Shown: positions 55,401 through 64,000 of the stretch, one piece after another
Layout of the letters: each line of letters starts with the position of its first letter
Numbering within the stretch: position 1 is the stretch's first letter
DNA from: Asterias amurensis
Lineage: Eukaryota > Echinodermata > Asteroidea > Forcipulatida > Asteriidae
Assembly: GCF_032118995.1 (NCBI RefSeq)
Contig: NC_092661.1
Span: 12,586,494 to 12,650,493 of the forward strand
Length of the DNA stretch: 64,000 nt
Direction of reading: 5' to 3'
The notes under the pieces: model-generated
Databases searched by the model: none
Seen by the model: the letters and a program-made list of their open reading frames with translations, nothing else
Told to the model about the DNA's origin: nothing
Position numbers and translations under genes: made by a program

Positions 55401-57791
55401 AGTCATGTTGTGCGACTGTTGGTGCGTACGCTTCGATGACAGTCAATGCTGGATTACTCTGGAAAGATGCCTTGACAATCCTCTAAGACACTCGCTCAAC
55501 GGCCAAAAGAAGTTTCTGCGCTGTCCCGAGCACGAGACCCACTCCTCCAGTTGCTGCACTGCTCAAGAAGCGCCATGCTCATGCAGTGTCTCCACCATCT
55601 CAGTCTTGATGGTGATTATCTCCTGCTTTCTCCCTTCCTTTTAGACGAGTGTTTGCTCTTGCAAGCCACAGACTTCAACCCCTCACGTCTTTACATATCG
55701 AGCTCTTCAGTCTTCGGAACAGCCTCCCCCTTCGTTCACTACCTGCCTCCAGAGATAAGGTGAGTGTTCTGTTGTTAAAAGTATTGCTGAAGATATTGGC
55801 AGCTTCTCCCCGTCGTCCTTACGTTGGTTTCCACAAGGTGGGTTTGGGGCAACAACTTCATCATCAAGCATTCCCTGTTGTCGGGTCATAGCTGCCGAGC
55901 TCCTGGGGACTTCGGTCCAGGAAGAACACGATTTTAGTTTATTGCCTTCATCATGGTCTCCTGTACTGACGTAACCCCTCTGATGTGGTCAGATACTTTC
56001 TTCTCCAAGGTAGATTGTCGGCCTTGGCTAACGAGCTCTACCTATACCCGGGTTTGTGATCAGAGTTTTCCTTCTAGGTGGGCTGCCCTCCAAGGCTAAC
56101 TAGCCCCACCTGCCCGGAGCAATCTGGTTTTAAGGCGCCAAAAATTCGCCTCTGCCCACAGTTTGCAACAGGGATCGGGTCGTGAAGCCGGGCAGTGGGA
56201 GTTTGAATTAGGAGAGGCTTTTTGGGACGCTGACCATATGGGACACTTCAATGGATGGGGAGTGGGCCAATACTCCTCACCATTCACGAACCGGTGTGGC
56301 GGTTTCAGTCTTCCGCCGTGTTCAGTTTTCCGGGTGACGTAGCCGGACATTTCAGCACGTTGTTCGACCGGTTTTAGCTTTCCGGCGTGTTCAGTTTTTC
56401 GGGTGACGTATAGTCAGACAAAAATACCGCCGCGAGTACCCTAGCGAGTACTGCAGTTCTCTCAGTGACCCCAAATTGTTTATAATGCGATTCTTTTCTG
56501 TATATATTTGGTTTGCAGTAACACCATGTGTGTATCTACTTGCCAGGTAGAGTTTGTTCTTAGAGTACTGCCTTCCGTTGATTCTTCTCTGTTTTATAGT
56601 CACATTCTCTTGCCCCATCTTAACACTTATTCATGCGTACAACTTCGGTATATGTGCCACTGGTTAAATACAGGACAATTTGCTTGGTCTTCACACCAAA
56701 TTCTCTCATACGATCCACGCGTTCGCCGCTCGTTGTACTCGTGGACGCCGCCATGACAGCTACCGGACAGTAACGGCACTAAAAATTGAATACTTTCGCT
56801 TGCTGTGCGCAGGCATCGCATGACGTAATGTTACCGTATTTGGTCATTCGGAAAAATGAACACGGCGGAAAGTTGAAACCGCCACGTCGGTCTCTAAGCT
56901 ATAACAAGCTTGGCTATCCGTAAACATCACGAGGACAACGGAAAACCGGATCCGGATGGTTTGAAAATCCAAAAACGTTGTCCATTTGATATGATTTGAG
57001 CTGTCACGTTGGTGGTAAAAAAAATCTAAAACAAGGAAAAGGTAGGCACTAAAAAACGAATCAAACAAATGGATGAAATCGGTTTTTAAGTCGATTGTTT
57101 CATAACCAAACTCAACCTCGAGTTGGTAGTCATCGTTCAATGAGTGGGAAAAGGCGACGTAATTTTGGGTTCACCAACAACGGCGTTGTATGAAAAATTT
57201 GCAGTTATTTTTGTGGGTGCTAAATCAAAGTTTTACAATAAAACCTGTAAGCTTACTTTTTCAGGATCCTGACACAATTCGTTTACGAGTTTAAGCTTCT
57301 ACGCAGAAAGACCAAGAAATATAATGAATGGGCTTATAAATTAATTGGCATAATTGTTTAATTTATGTGTTTAGATCACCACAGTTTCAACGGAACTTTC
57401 AACATCAATACCCGACATAACTTCAGCAAAAGCAGGTAGGAAACAGGGCCAAGACCGAGGCCGTTATTTCCATTTATTAACCCTTCCATGCGTTTGACAA
57501 AACAATTCATCTCCCTGTACTGCAAATTTGTTGGTCAAAAAATGTGTTGGGTAAATGCATTACTAATTTGTTGGTCACAAATAATGGACGTTGGTTAAAC
57601 AAAACCGTTGCCCAACACGCTTGGGCAAAGTTGACCAAATTATTGGTTAACTGGTTGGTCCAATGTATATATTATTGTAGTTGGGCAAGATTTGCCCGAG
57701 AAGTTGGTCAAAATTACCACAGTAACCAATGGTGTTGTGCAAAAAAGCTTTCTGGTTTTTGGGCAAAGTTATTATTCGGAAATTGTCATTT

Positions 57792-57822
<31 letters not shown>

Positions 57823-60800
57823 TGAACACTGTTGATTTCTGACTCTTTTACCAGGTTACTTCTGACATGATAAATTTATTTACCTGTAAATTGTGAGCTG
57901 TATAATTTGGGCCTTTTGGATTTGAGGAATAATCCATTACAAGACATAATGCAGTATTAAGTCAAGAAATAAAATAATTTTTGCAACGCAGTATATAGTC
58001 AGAATTAGATTCTTTCAAAATGCATTTATTATCACACCAAGGGCATTTTACCGCACAACAGTTACCGACTTGATTTCAAGACTACATACAACCCGTAAAA
58101 AAGTGTTGTTATTATTATTGTTATTATTGTAACACGGGGAAAACAAGGACAAGTCATGAGGCTCGGGCCAACAAAAGTAAACTTCCATGTAAAACTCAAA
58201 CCTCCATGTTCAACACAAAGGGTAGGAAATTGGAACCAGCAGTGGCTGTTTTCACGACCTGCATGACATTAAATTGCGCTATTGTTATTCAATAACTCAT
58301 TATTTCAGGTTCAGAAACGATAATCCCCGTAGGAGCGATAAGTGCGTCTCGTTAACGGCTACCAGGAATTGTGTGGATGACTATTTTATTTATTTTTTAT
58401 AAAAGGATGAACACAATTAGTTTTAAGGGTTTCGATAGATCAAATTTAATTTTCCTTTCAAAGATTGCTTGTCAAATATTTGTGGCGATGATTTTATTTA
58501 ACCTTAGTTTATTTCGCTTTCATCACGATGATTATGTTAACAATTCATGACAATAGTAATTAGTCAGTCCGAGCATTTGACGCTTTCGGTGACCTAGAAT
58601 GTTGTCATCTACATTGTAACAGCCATTTCATGTAGACATTGGGTCGACCACTGGCAGTCCGACCATGCGCACACACAAAATGGGCATAGCACATTATGAT
58701 AATGCTGGCCGCCTGCACTGCAAAACAAGTTGGTCAAATCATTTTACCCAACAGTTGCCCAGCTTCCAGCAGATACAACAAAGCAGAAGTTGAAGCAGAA
58801 GTGAAGAGGAATGACTGGCTGAAAACATTATAGACTGCTGCACATATAAGATGAATCCAGTGTTGAAAGAGTACCGCAAATTAGATGCCCTTTCCGAATT
58901 GAAGTTTTTGTTGCATCATATTTTACGTTAAAAAAAAGGGCCAACGTTTTTTTTTTCTTTTTGGCCTAACCAACAATTGAATAAAAAGGAGTAACCAACA
59001 AATAATCAATCATTGTTACTTTTGTTGGGTAACAACCTTTGCCCAACACGGTTGCCCAACGTTGGTTCAAATATCAACTGACTACATTATTGGGCAACAT
59101 CTTAACCAACATAATGGTAAACAAACTTGCCCAACTATTAGTCAAAAAATATTACCCAACTTTTGGGTAAAATGATTTGACCAACTTGTTTTGTCAAACT
59201 GTTTGCCCAACTATTGGATAAACGTTACTGCCCAACCACTGTTGGTTAAATTATGCCCAATTATGTAGCCAGTTGATATTTGAACCAACGTTGGGCAAAC
59301 AAAATGGGCAATTTTCGACCAACGAGATTTGCAGTGATGTGACCCATTGTATAGTTTACTGCGCTGAGAGATCTTAATTAGCCTGTGTAAATAAAGCTAT
59401 TTCCAATAAGCGTTCTTATTTAGATCGTTTCCCGGGCATAATTATGTGTTGTTAAGGCAACCAAGAATTCAACAAAACATGTTTCCAGATATCATCGTAT
59501 CTCCTTCATTCAATCATGCATATATTTTTTTAAATAATGCTACCATCGTACTAATGTGTGTCGATTGTTAATCAAAAGTAACATGGGTGTGCTATAATTT
59601 GCTATTTGAGCCCTAAAAGGCTCTGGATGAAGAAGTCGCAAAAGTTTACATTATAAGGCTCAAATTAGAAACGAGTTTGAGAATTGTCACGTAGGATACC
59701 TTGGGTTTCAGACACTGTTAAAAAAAAAATAAACATTTTGAAGCAAAGTGTGACACCGTTTGGTCAAATGCATATCCTGGAAAGTGTTACAAGTTACAAA
59801 AGACAAAACAACAAACATCGATTTGCAATGCCTTTGGTGCACTGCCCTCTATACGGGCTTTCCATGCAGTTAATTATACTTTAAGGAATATATGTGGGGG
59901 CTAAAAATAAATGAATAATATATATCGTGGGTGTTCGAAAGCACTAATGCAGATTAAAGACACTGGACACTATTGGTAATTGTCAAAGGCAAGTTTTCTC
60001 ACCATATGCATGAAATAAATAAACCCTCTGAAAATTTTGAGCTCAATTGGTCATCGAAGTTGCGAGATAATAATGGGGAAAAACCACCCTTGTCACACGA
60101 AGTTGTGTGCTTTCAGATGCTTGATTTCGAGACCTCAAATTCTAAACTTGAGGTCTCGAAATCAAATTCGTCGAACATTACTTCTTTCTCGAAAACTACG
60201 TCACTTCAGAGGGAGCCGTTTCTCACAATGTGTTTTACTATCAACCTCTCGCCATTAATCATTACCAAGTAAGGTTTTACGCTAATAATTATTTTGAGTA
60301 ATTACCAAGAGTGTCCACTGCCTTTAAACAGATTCTGGCTGTTTCCATTCACATTACGTCGGATCATTGAGCCTTTTGAAAAATAAAACCAATAGGCCTT
60401 TTCACACTATCGACCTTCGATCCGTGTCGAACCTTATCCGGATAGGGTCCGTGTATACAATATAAGGCTCAAATTAGAAACGAGTTTGAAAATTGTCACG
60501 TATCGACGACCTTGTTTCAGACACTGTTTAAACTAATAACCGGCTCGGTCCTTAAACAGCGCCAGCCACCAACCAAGGTCATTACCACGCAGTGAAGACC
60601 GGGGCCTCCCACTGTTATTCCCTAAGCTGTTTAACTAGGGTTACCCGTGTCTGTTTGACTTAATTTTTCATTTTTTTTTATCTAAAATTTTAGCAGATAT
60701 GTAAGCCAAGCTGGCTAGGGATTAATTTTACGTTGCCAAATTGACAATATTAAGCTCAAATTAGAAATAAATCAGTATTGGCACAGTCCCAAAAGAAATG

Positions 60801-63800
60801 TGTTTCCAACGAAATGTTTGCACAAATCAATTTTAAAACAAAACAAAGCACGAAATAATTATGACGACTGAACATCAAGCTTTTAATAATATCTTCGAAC
60901 CAATATTTCGATTTGCATGATCCGGAAATCCACTGCCCCCAACGGTTCACTTGTGCTTTGCTTTACACAAAGCTTTGCGGTTGGATGTTTGTAGTGCCAA
61001 TGAAATGAAGGATGTGCGGGAACGATTTGGGGAGGGGCAACTTTGTCTCAGATTAATTTAATTATCGCTGCAGTTGTGAATCATATCCAATGCGGATAGT
61101 TGCCCAACAAAAATCAATGGGTGTGTTTTAAGTCTCAAACAAAAATTAAAACAGATTTCGGCATTAAAAAAATACGATTGGTTTCATGCAGGATCAGTAA
61201 TCAAATCAATCGCAATGTTAATGTTAAGGACATCGGCAATGAATTCTATAGTATCAAACAAGATTGAATTTATTATTCAATCTTCAATGTTGTACTTTAT
61301 ACTCCAGTCGATACTGAAGGTCCTATAGTGAACTGCCCCCCAGATGTGTTCGGCTTTACCAACGACAGCAATGCTCATGCTATGGTTCAGTGGTATGCGT
61401 ATTATGAATATGCGCATTATGAATATGCGTATGACTATGAAGATGGATATATTCACCAAGTCACATGCAGGGACGATGCCGAAGGGATAACTGTCCAATC
61501 AGGTGACTTCTTCAAAGTGGGTACCACCAACGTCACGTGTACGGCGTGGGATGCTGCCGGTAACCCTGGACAATGTACATTCGTAGTGACTGTCACAGGT
61601 TTGTAAGAAAGTTATTGCTCTTTGAAATAAATGAAACCAGGCGTTTTTCTGTGTAGTTGAACTATCGAACATGTTCAGACCTAACATTTTGAATGTGCAT
61701 TATAGCCGGTTAATTACCATAAAAGCAATATAAACATAAAACATGGATACAATACTACCACTTAACTATTATCAAACACAAGCGCGGCGTCTGCCATTAA
61801 ATTATTGACAAAATTGACAAAAACGTAAAATTCACATCCTGAGAGCAGTGTTAGTGATTCAAAACATTTTCATCAGTGTCTAATACTTGTACAGGGTATA
61901 CTTATTGTCAGTTTGATTTGTTTCATTACTGGGATTGATGTCTATAGTTTTAGTTCTTTATTTTTTTTTTTTTTTATTAACCAGTTTGCAACATGACTCG
62001 CCTGGGTATGGAAAGCGGTGCCATATCCGACCATCAGATTACTGCTATGAACGTCTTGAACAATGACACCAAAAACTACGGACCAGCACTAGCTAGGTTG
62101 AACGGCATAAGTAAGTATAATACCTCTTTTCACGAAGGATACGTGCAATGTTTTATGCGTCAACGCACGCAATAACAATCTGCTTAGTCGTTTTGATGAC
62201 GTATACTGAGTGGTACATCTTGCGTGTGGTCCTATTAGTTGCACAGACAAGAAGGCAATTTATTCCATATAAGTTATAACCAAATTTTTGTCTGTTTGGT
62301 ACTAGGTCATGGTTACACGCAATTCAAACATCTTTCAAAAACGAAGTAATATCGTTTCCAATGGCATTTCTATTTTTCAGGGACAACTTCTAGTAAATTT
62401 TCCTTTCTTCAGTCCCAAAATAAATCAGTTAAAATAAATTTCAATTACCCATGTTTTTTCTTGGTCCTTTGTGATCTTGCCTCTAAAGGCATACTGTTAG
62501 TGAAAGTTGTTGTTTTGCAGTCACCTGTGTGTATATTTTAACACAAAGGGCTAAGAAACAAAACCTGTTTGTTTGAACAGGTTCCTGGTGTGGAAAGCAG
62601 TGGACTGACACATGGATCCAGGTGGATTTCCCCCGCACTGTGGACATCTACGGCCTGATCATCCAGGGACGTTACCAATCAGACGAATACGTGACGGGTT
62701 TTTATCTCATGTATGGAGATGAAGAAAACTCATTGATATATTATAGTGAAAAGGTAACTGTAATAGTCAAATAAAACTCATGTCATGTTGGTTATCGATG
62801 TCCCTATTTCTCCAGTTTAAAGCCATTGGACACTTTCGGTAAACAGTGTTGTCCAAAGGCCCACACTTCGTGTATCACAACTTATATAAAATAACAAACC
62901 TGTGAAAGTTTAGGCTCAATCGGTCATCGGATTCGGGAGAAAATAACGGGAAAACCCACCCTTGTTTCCGCACGTTTCGCCGTGTCATGACATGTGTTTA
63001 AAATAAACCTAAAATAAACCCGTAATTCTCTACAACGAGAATTGATAATTGTTTTAATGTTTTCTCAAAAAGTAAAGCATTTCATGGAATAATATTTCAA
63101 GAGAAGTCTTTCACCATGACCTTCTGTAAACCCTGTAAGTTATTTGTAAATCGGTGAACTTTTTTTTTTTCTGTACCGAAAGTGTATAATGGCTTTAAGG
63201 TGGGAATGTCATTATGTTCATACCTTGGTAGACAGGTTGCGACCCGCCACAATCCGAAACAGAATTTCACAGATCTCACCATATTCATTAGTTGTTGTCA
63301 AGCCAAAAATGCATTCCCTTAAAAGAGCATTATCTCAGTACAAGTTCCATATACATCTACGAGAGGCCTACATGTACAGCAAATGACGAGAACAAGTTGA
63401 TATGCACTGCCAGCTCGGTATAAAATAATCATTTATTTGTATTATATTTTTATAAGTATGTTTAAAAAAAAGGTTACTGATCAGAATTAGAGTCGCAATA
63501 TTTCCCCTATAACAACTTATAACGAAATAATGAACACATGAAATTGATGTGGTGTCTACGATCTGTGTGAATGTGTGTTCGAAACAATGATTTAATATCG
63601 GTGGGAATAACTGACGAAAAACACTTATTTGTATCTTTTTGCTAATCCAGCTCTATGCATCTGGACCGAGATCTGATGGTCAAGATGTTTTGATCTCTGT
63701 CCAGACCACATCACAGAGAATGATCCAAGCAAGCATCATCCGCATAGAACCCCTGTGGAGTGACAATCCGTGCATGCGCTTCGAAATCATCAGCTGCAAC

Positions 63801-63803
63801 TGA
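46934..63803 (+). CDS. Gene B: secreted PAN-HYR-discoidin protein (6 exons)
   Basis: Exons 46934-47284, 57375-57435, 61308-61598, 61985-62110, 62581-62753 and 63651-63803 join in frame, all GT-AG, giving 384 residues and a TGA stop. Order: signal peptide (about 1-22), PAN/apple-like domain (about 24-100), Ser/Thr linker, HYR domain, F5/8C domain. PAN and F5/8C domains bind glycans, proteins or lipids in many extracellular proteins, so an extracellular recognition or adhesion role is inferred, not shown. The start at 46934 was preferred to the in-frame ATG at 46895 because the signal peptide starts there and gene A aligns at this point. It is a clear paralogue of gene A, 20 kb upstream in the same orientation. 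Confidence 0.82.
47500..47830 (+). mobile_element. tRNA-derived SINE in gene B intron 1
   Basis: The head reads GTGTCGTGGCCGAGCGGTTA (A box) and GGTTCGAGTCC (B box) with a long variable arm like tRNA-Leu or tRNA-Ser. The body contains TGTGTTGCGTAACACACGTA and GCACCTTGTAAACCATACAT. The head is good enough to resemble a tRNA, but the variable region is malformed and a SINE body follows. Confidence 0.75.
47831..49187. mobile_element. Family 2 TTAA element split by a second TTAA element
   Basis: The left part (47831-47993: GGCCCACACTTCGTGTATCA, then CACCCTTGTTTCCGCACGTT) and right part (49002-49187: TTTTAATGTTTTCTCAAAAA to AGTGTCCGATGGCTTTAA) together match the uninterrupted copy at 62817-63198. 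The insert at 47994-49001 separates them at a TTAA. Confidence 0.75.
47994..49001. mobile_element. About 1-kb TTAA element with GGGACACACCGGC ends, inserted in family 2
   Basis: TTAA flanks both sides. The ends AGGGACACACCGGC and GCCGGTGTGTCCCT are inverted. A 77-codon minus frame (48310-48543) is rich in Pro, Arg and Thr (SRL-like, including EFIAPGFTPPAPHETRHVRY); it might be a remnant of an element protein but has no recognised domain. A right-end fragment of the same element lies at 23935-24067. Confidence 0.7.
49299..49462 (+). repeat. Compound trinucleotide microsatellite
   Basis: A run of TTA/GTT/ACT triplets changes to (CTG)n over about 12 units, then (TTG)n and (TTA)n. The homopolymeric amino-acid frames on both strands are artefacts. 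It lies in gene B intron 1. Confidence 0.9.
49463..50410. other. Intronic stretch, nothing recognised
   Basis: AT-rich sequence with a short palindromic TTAATTAATAAGCCTTAATT region at 49610-49630. No exon with splice signals and PAN, HYR or discoidin motifs was seen. Confidence 0.4.
50411..51560. repeat. Dispersed CTTAGCAGGGA-type repeats
   Basis: Related blocks with CGCTTACGTAATCAGGGAAC or similar and CAGCTTAGCAGGGA occur at about 50608-50672, 51148-51200 and 51436-51490, with further AGTAAGCGGATAATGGTG or AGTAAGCGGAGAATGGTG at 51243 and 51560. The inner motifs resemble the GCTTAGCA arms of the GGGCCC family, so these may be distant relatives. Confidence 0.5.
51960..52680 (+). repeat. About 130-bp minisatellite, 5-6 units
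   Basis: GTCAACCGGAAGTG or a close variant occurs at 52074, 52204, 52334, 52459 and 52572 (spacings 130, 130, 125, 113). Units also share CATATCTCAAGAAC, TGACCTCAAGTTGACC and a CCTTGG block. Divergence increases toward the right end. It lies in gene B intron 1. Confidence 0.8.
52681..53519. other. Intronic stretch with weak repeats
   Basis: Two loosely similar blocks (CAAATTTTGCATTTGTTG with TCTTATTTGCAGCAAACTC, and GAAGTTTGCCTTATGTTG with GCTTATTTGCAGCATAACTC) lie at about 53090-53150 and 53240-53302. No exon was recognised. Confidence 0.4.
53526..53870 (-). pseudogene. Reverse transcriptase fragment of a non-LTR retrotransposon (piece 1)
   Basis: Minus-strand frames contain TFLDFKKAFDTVHRGK (about 53830-53770, the A-box region of RT with its aspartate) and AGVLQGDTLAQFLLVLVLNY followed by INGREVELGFTI. 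A frameshift separates the two. The sequence ends where the (F/Y)ADD catalytic box should follow, which was not found. The GVLQGDTLAPFLF-type motif is typical of RTE-like and related elements. Confidence 0.75.
54000..54930 (-). pseudogene. Second reverse transcriptase fragment and linker
   Basis: On the minus strand, SFVDLFKAFDCVDRGDLRRI (about 54398-54339) is another copy of the RT A-box region, so it comes from a different element or a diverged RT from the fragment at 53526. Upstream, 54930-54560 contains ASSWKLIYDISGR and a WHAHFMKLLG-type segment with frameshifts, as found between endonuclease and RT in RTE-like elements. Confidence 0.65.
54934..55640 (-). pseudogene. Endonuclease (EEP) fragment of an RTE-like retrotransposon
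   Basis: The minus-strand frame from 55446 begins TVIEAYAPT and continues through FLAVLGELLTAIPET and NGRRLLEV-EEHRLLAANPKK, matching the C-terminal half of exonuclease-endonuclease-phosphatase domains of RTE-like elements. The upstream part (55640-55450: GVGLVLG, SFQSNPALTVI) is in other frames. The catalytic N-terminal half was not found. The order endonuclease then RT on the minus strand fits a single decayed element with internal damage. Confidence 0.7.
55641..56296. other. GC-richer stretch upstream of the retrotransposon
   Basis: It may be the 5' region of the RTE-like element: composition matches the element rather than the flanks, and a minus-strand frame (56096-56290) reads PTPHPLKCPIWSASQKASPN. 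No domain is recognised. Confidence 0.35.
56297..56884. mobile_element. 588-bp element with imperfect terminal inverted repeats
   Basis: TGGCGGTTTCAGTCTTCCGC at the left is mirrored at the right by AGTTGAAACCGCCA preceded by GAACACGGCGGAA. The left arm is partly repeated directly at 56370-56410 (TTCCGGCGTGTTCAGTTTTT). The element contains the dispersed repeat shared with 1278-1345. Confidence 0.6.
56885..57374. other. Intronic stretch, nothing recognised
   Basis: The last part of gene B intron 1 before exon 2. A 98-codon minus frame (56844-57140) shows no domain. Confidence 0.35.
57375..57435 (+). CDS. Gene B exon 2: short Ser/Thr linker
   Basis: 61 bases, phase 0 to 1, bounded by TGTTTAG and GTAGGA. 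It encodes ITTVSTELSTSIPDITSAKA and aligns base by base with gene A exon 2. It sits 10 kb after exon 1, so only paralogy reveals it. Confidence 0.8.
57515..59337. mobile_element. Region of TTGGTCAA/TTGCCCAA motif arrays, probably nested palindromic elements
   Basis: Ends resemble ACTGCAAATTTGTTGGTCAA (57519) and CGACCAACGAGATTTGCAGT (59316-59335), inverted. Between 57519-57835 and 58716-59335 the 8-base motifs TTGGTCAA, TTGGGCAA and TTGCCCAA occur every 10-30 bases in both orientations. A second CACTGCAAAACAAGTTGGTC end at 58716 suggests an inner element 58716-59337. The middle (57836-58715) is ordinary AT-rich DNA with an A-run at 57792-57817. Confidence 0.6.
59338..59953. other. Intronic stretch with a short repeat
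   Basis: The block TAAGGCTCAAATTAGAAACG with AGTTTGAGAATTGTCACGTA (about 59656-59696) recurs at about 60464-60502. No exon was recognised. Confidence 0.45.
59954..60327. mobile_element. TTAA MITE, family 1 (374 bp)
   Basis: TTAA flanks both sides (59954-59957, 60324-60327). The left end is slightly changed (AGACACTGGACACTATTGG). It lies in gene B intron 2 and is absent from the matching intron of gene A. Confidence 0.85.
60328..61307 (+). other. Gene B intron 2, 3' part: near-identical to gene A intron
   Basis: From about 60610 onward the sequence closely follows 31395-32074. It contains no gene of its own. Confidence 0.7.
61308..61598 (+). CDS. Gene B exon 3: HYR domain
   Basis: 291 bases, phase 1-1, 97 residues, nearly the same as gene A HYR 1 in its Tyr-rich loop length but like gene A HYR 2 at its end (AAGNPGQCTF-VTVTG). 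Differences include TCTAWDAAGN for TCTASDAAGN. This mosaic pattern suggests exchange between copies. Confidence 0.9.
61985..62110 (+). CDS. Gene B exon 4: discoidin domain, first part
   Basis: 126 bases, phase 1-1. It encodes the same residues as gene A exon 5 (VCNMTRLGMESGAISDHQIT); I noticed no difference between them. The acceptor follows a T-run (61962-61975) and AACCAG. Confidence 0.88.
62581..62753 (+). CDS. Gene B exon 5: discoidin domain, middle
   Basis: 173 bases, phase 1 to 0, four codons shorter than the gene A exons. It encodes SWCGKQWTDTWIQVDFPRTV and YGLIIQGRYQSDEYVTGF and ends SLIYYSEK before GTAACT. The shortening falls in a surface loop near the exon end. Confidence 0.88.
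62817..63198. mobile_element. TTAA element, family 2, complete (382 bp)
   Basis: TTAA flanks both sides. The ends AGCCATTGGACACTTTCGG and CCGAAAGTGTATAATGGCT are inverted repeats. It lies 63 bases after gene B exon 5, in the intron equivalent to the one in gene A that carries a family 3 element 41 bases after its exon. Confidence 0.85.
63199..63650 (+). other. Gene B intron 5, 3' part
   Basis: It closely matches 36790-37116 of gene A (for example GACGAGAACAAGTTGATATG and ACGAAAAACACTTATTTGTA), with no gene of its own. Confidence 0.7.
63651..63803 (+). CDS. Gene B exon 6: discoidin domain end and stop
   Basis: 51 codons including TGA (63801-63803). It encodes LYASGPRSDGQDVLISVQTT and ends PCMRFEIISCN, with the closing cysteine of the F5/8C fold. 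The window ends 197 bases later and no poly(A) signal was noticed. Confidence 0.88.
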   Translation, partial: LYASGPRSDGQDVLISVQTTSQRMIQASIIRIEPLWSDNPCMRFEIISCN

Positions 63804-64000
63804 AGACAACAGTATCAAGACGTATAGAAACCTAACGCATTCTTAAAATTAATCTTTTTCATAAAAGAGATGCATTCTTTAACAATTCTGAAACAGAAAA
63901 AAAACCTTTGCGGTCTGTGTTTATTTTCTTATAGAGAACAGTTCGATCGATCGAACTCTCGTTTAGAGAAACAAATACACTCTTAATGAGAAACTGTATG

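Overview
The window looks like eukaryotic, AT-rich, repeat-laden DNA from a marine deuterostome, most likely an echinoderm and plausibly a sea star. The evidence is a pair of spliced genes joining PAN/apple-like, HYR and F5/8C (discoidin) domains, plus very dense palindromic TTAA-flanked MITEs, tRNA-derived SINEs, an RTE-like retrotransposon and a THAP-domain relic. The species assignment is inference. No bacterial features, rRNA or convincing functional tRNA genes were seen.

Layout. 1-26 kb is nearly all repeats: copies of a GGGCCC-ended palindromic family, a TTAA MITE family (AGGCAGTGGACACTATTGG ends), a hairpin TTAA family (AGGAACACGTTGCCTTGG ends), a ~555-bp tandem array that carries tRNA-SINE sequence, and several SINEs. 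Two candidate minus-strand exons (7097-7255 and 14698-14838) are the only gene-like signals there. 24.5-25 kb holds a frameshifted THAP-domain relic.

26.2-37.3 kb holds gene A on the plus strand: signal peptide plus degenerate PAN exon, short linker exon, HYR exon 1, a relic discoidin exon behind a foldback-like element, HYR exon 2, and two three-exon discoidin domains. The reading frame stops after the first discoidin domain unless a GC-AG intron is used. 37.3-46.8 kb holds a SINE, hairpin-rich MITEs, about 2.4 copies of a ~1.9-kb tandem unit packed with hairpins, and a 710-bp element with 68-bp terminal inverted repeats.

46.8-63.8 kb holds gene B, a paralogue of A in the same orientation: signal peptide plus intact PAN exon, a 10-kb repeat-filled intron, linker exon, HYR exon and one discoidin domain ending in a stop. 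All assigned exon junctions keep the frame, predicting 384 residues. The 10-kb intron contains a nested TTAA element pair, a trinucleotide microsatellite, a ~130-bp minisatellite and RTE-like retrotransposon fragments on the minus strand.

A and B should both encode secreted multidomain glycan- or surface-binding (lectin-like) proteins. Large parts of their introns are nearly identical, which suggests recent duplication or gene conversion. Functional roles are inferred from domain families only.
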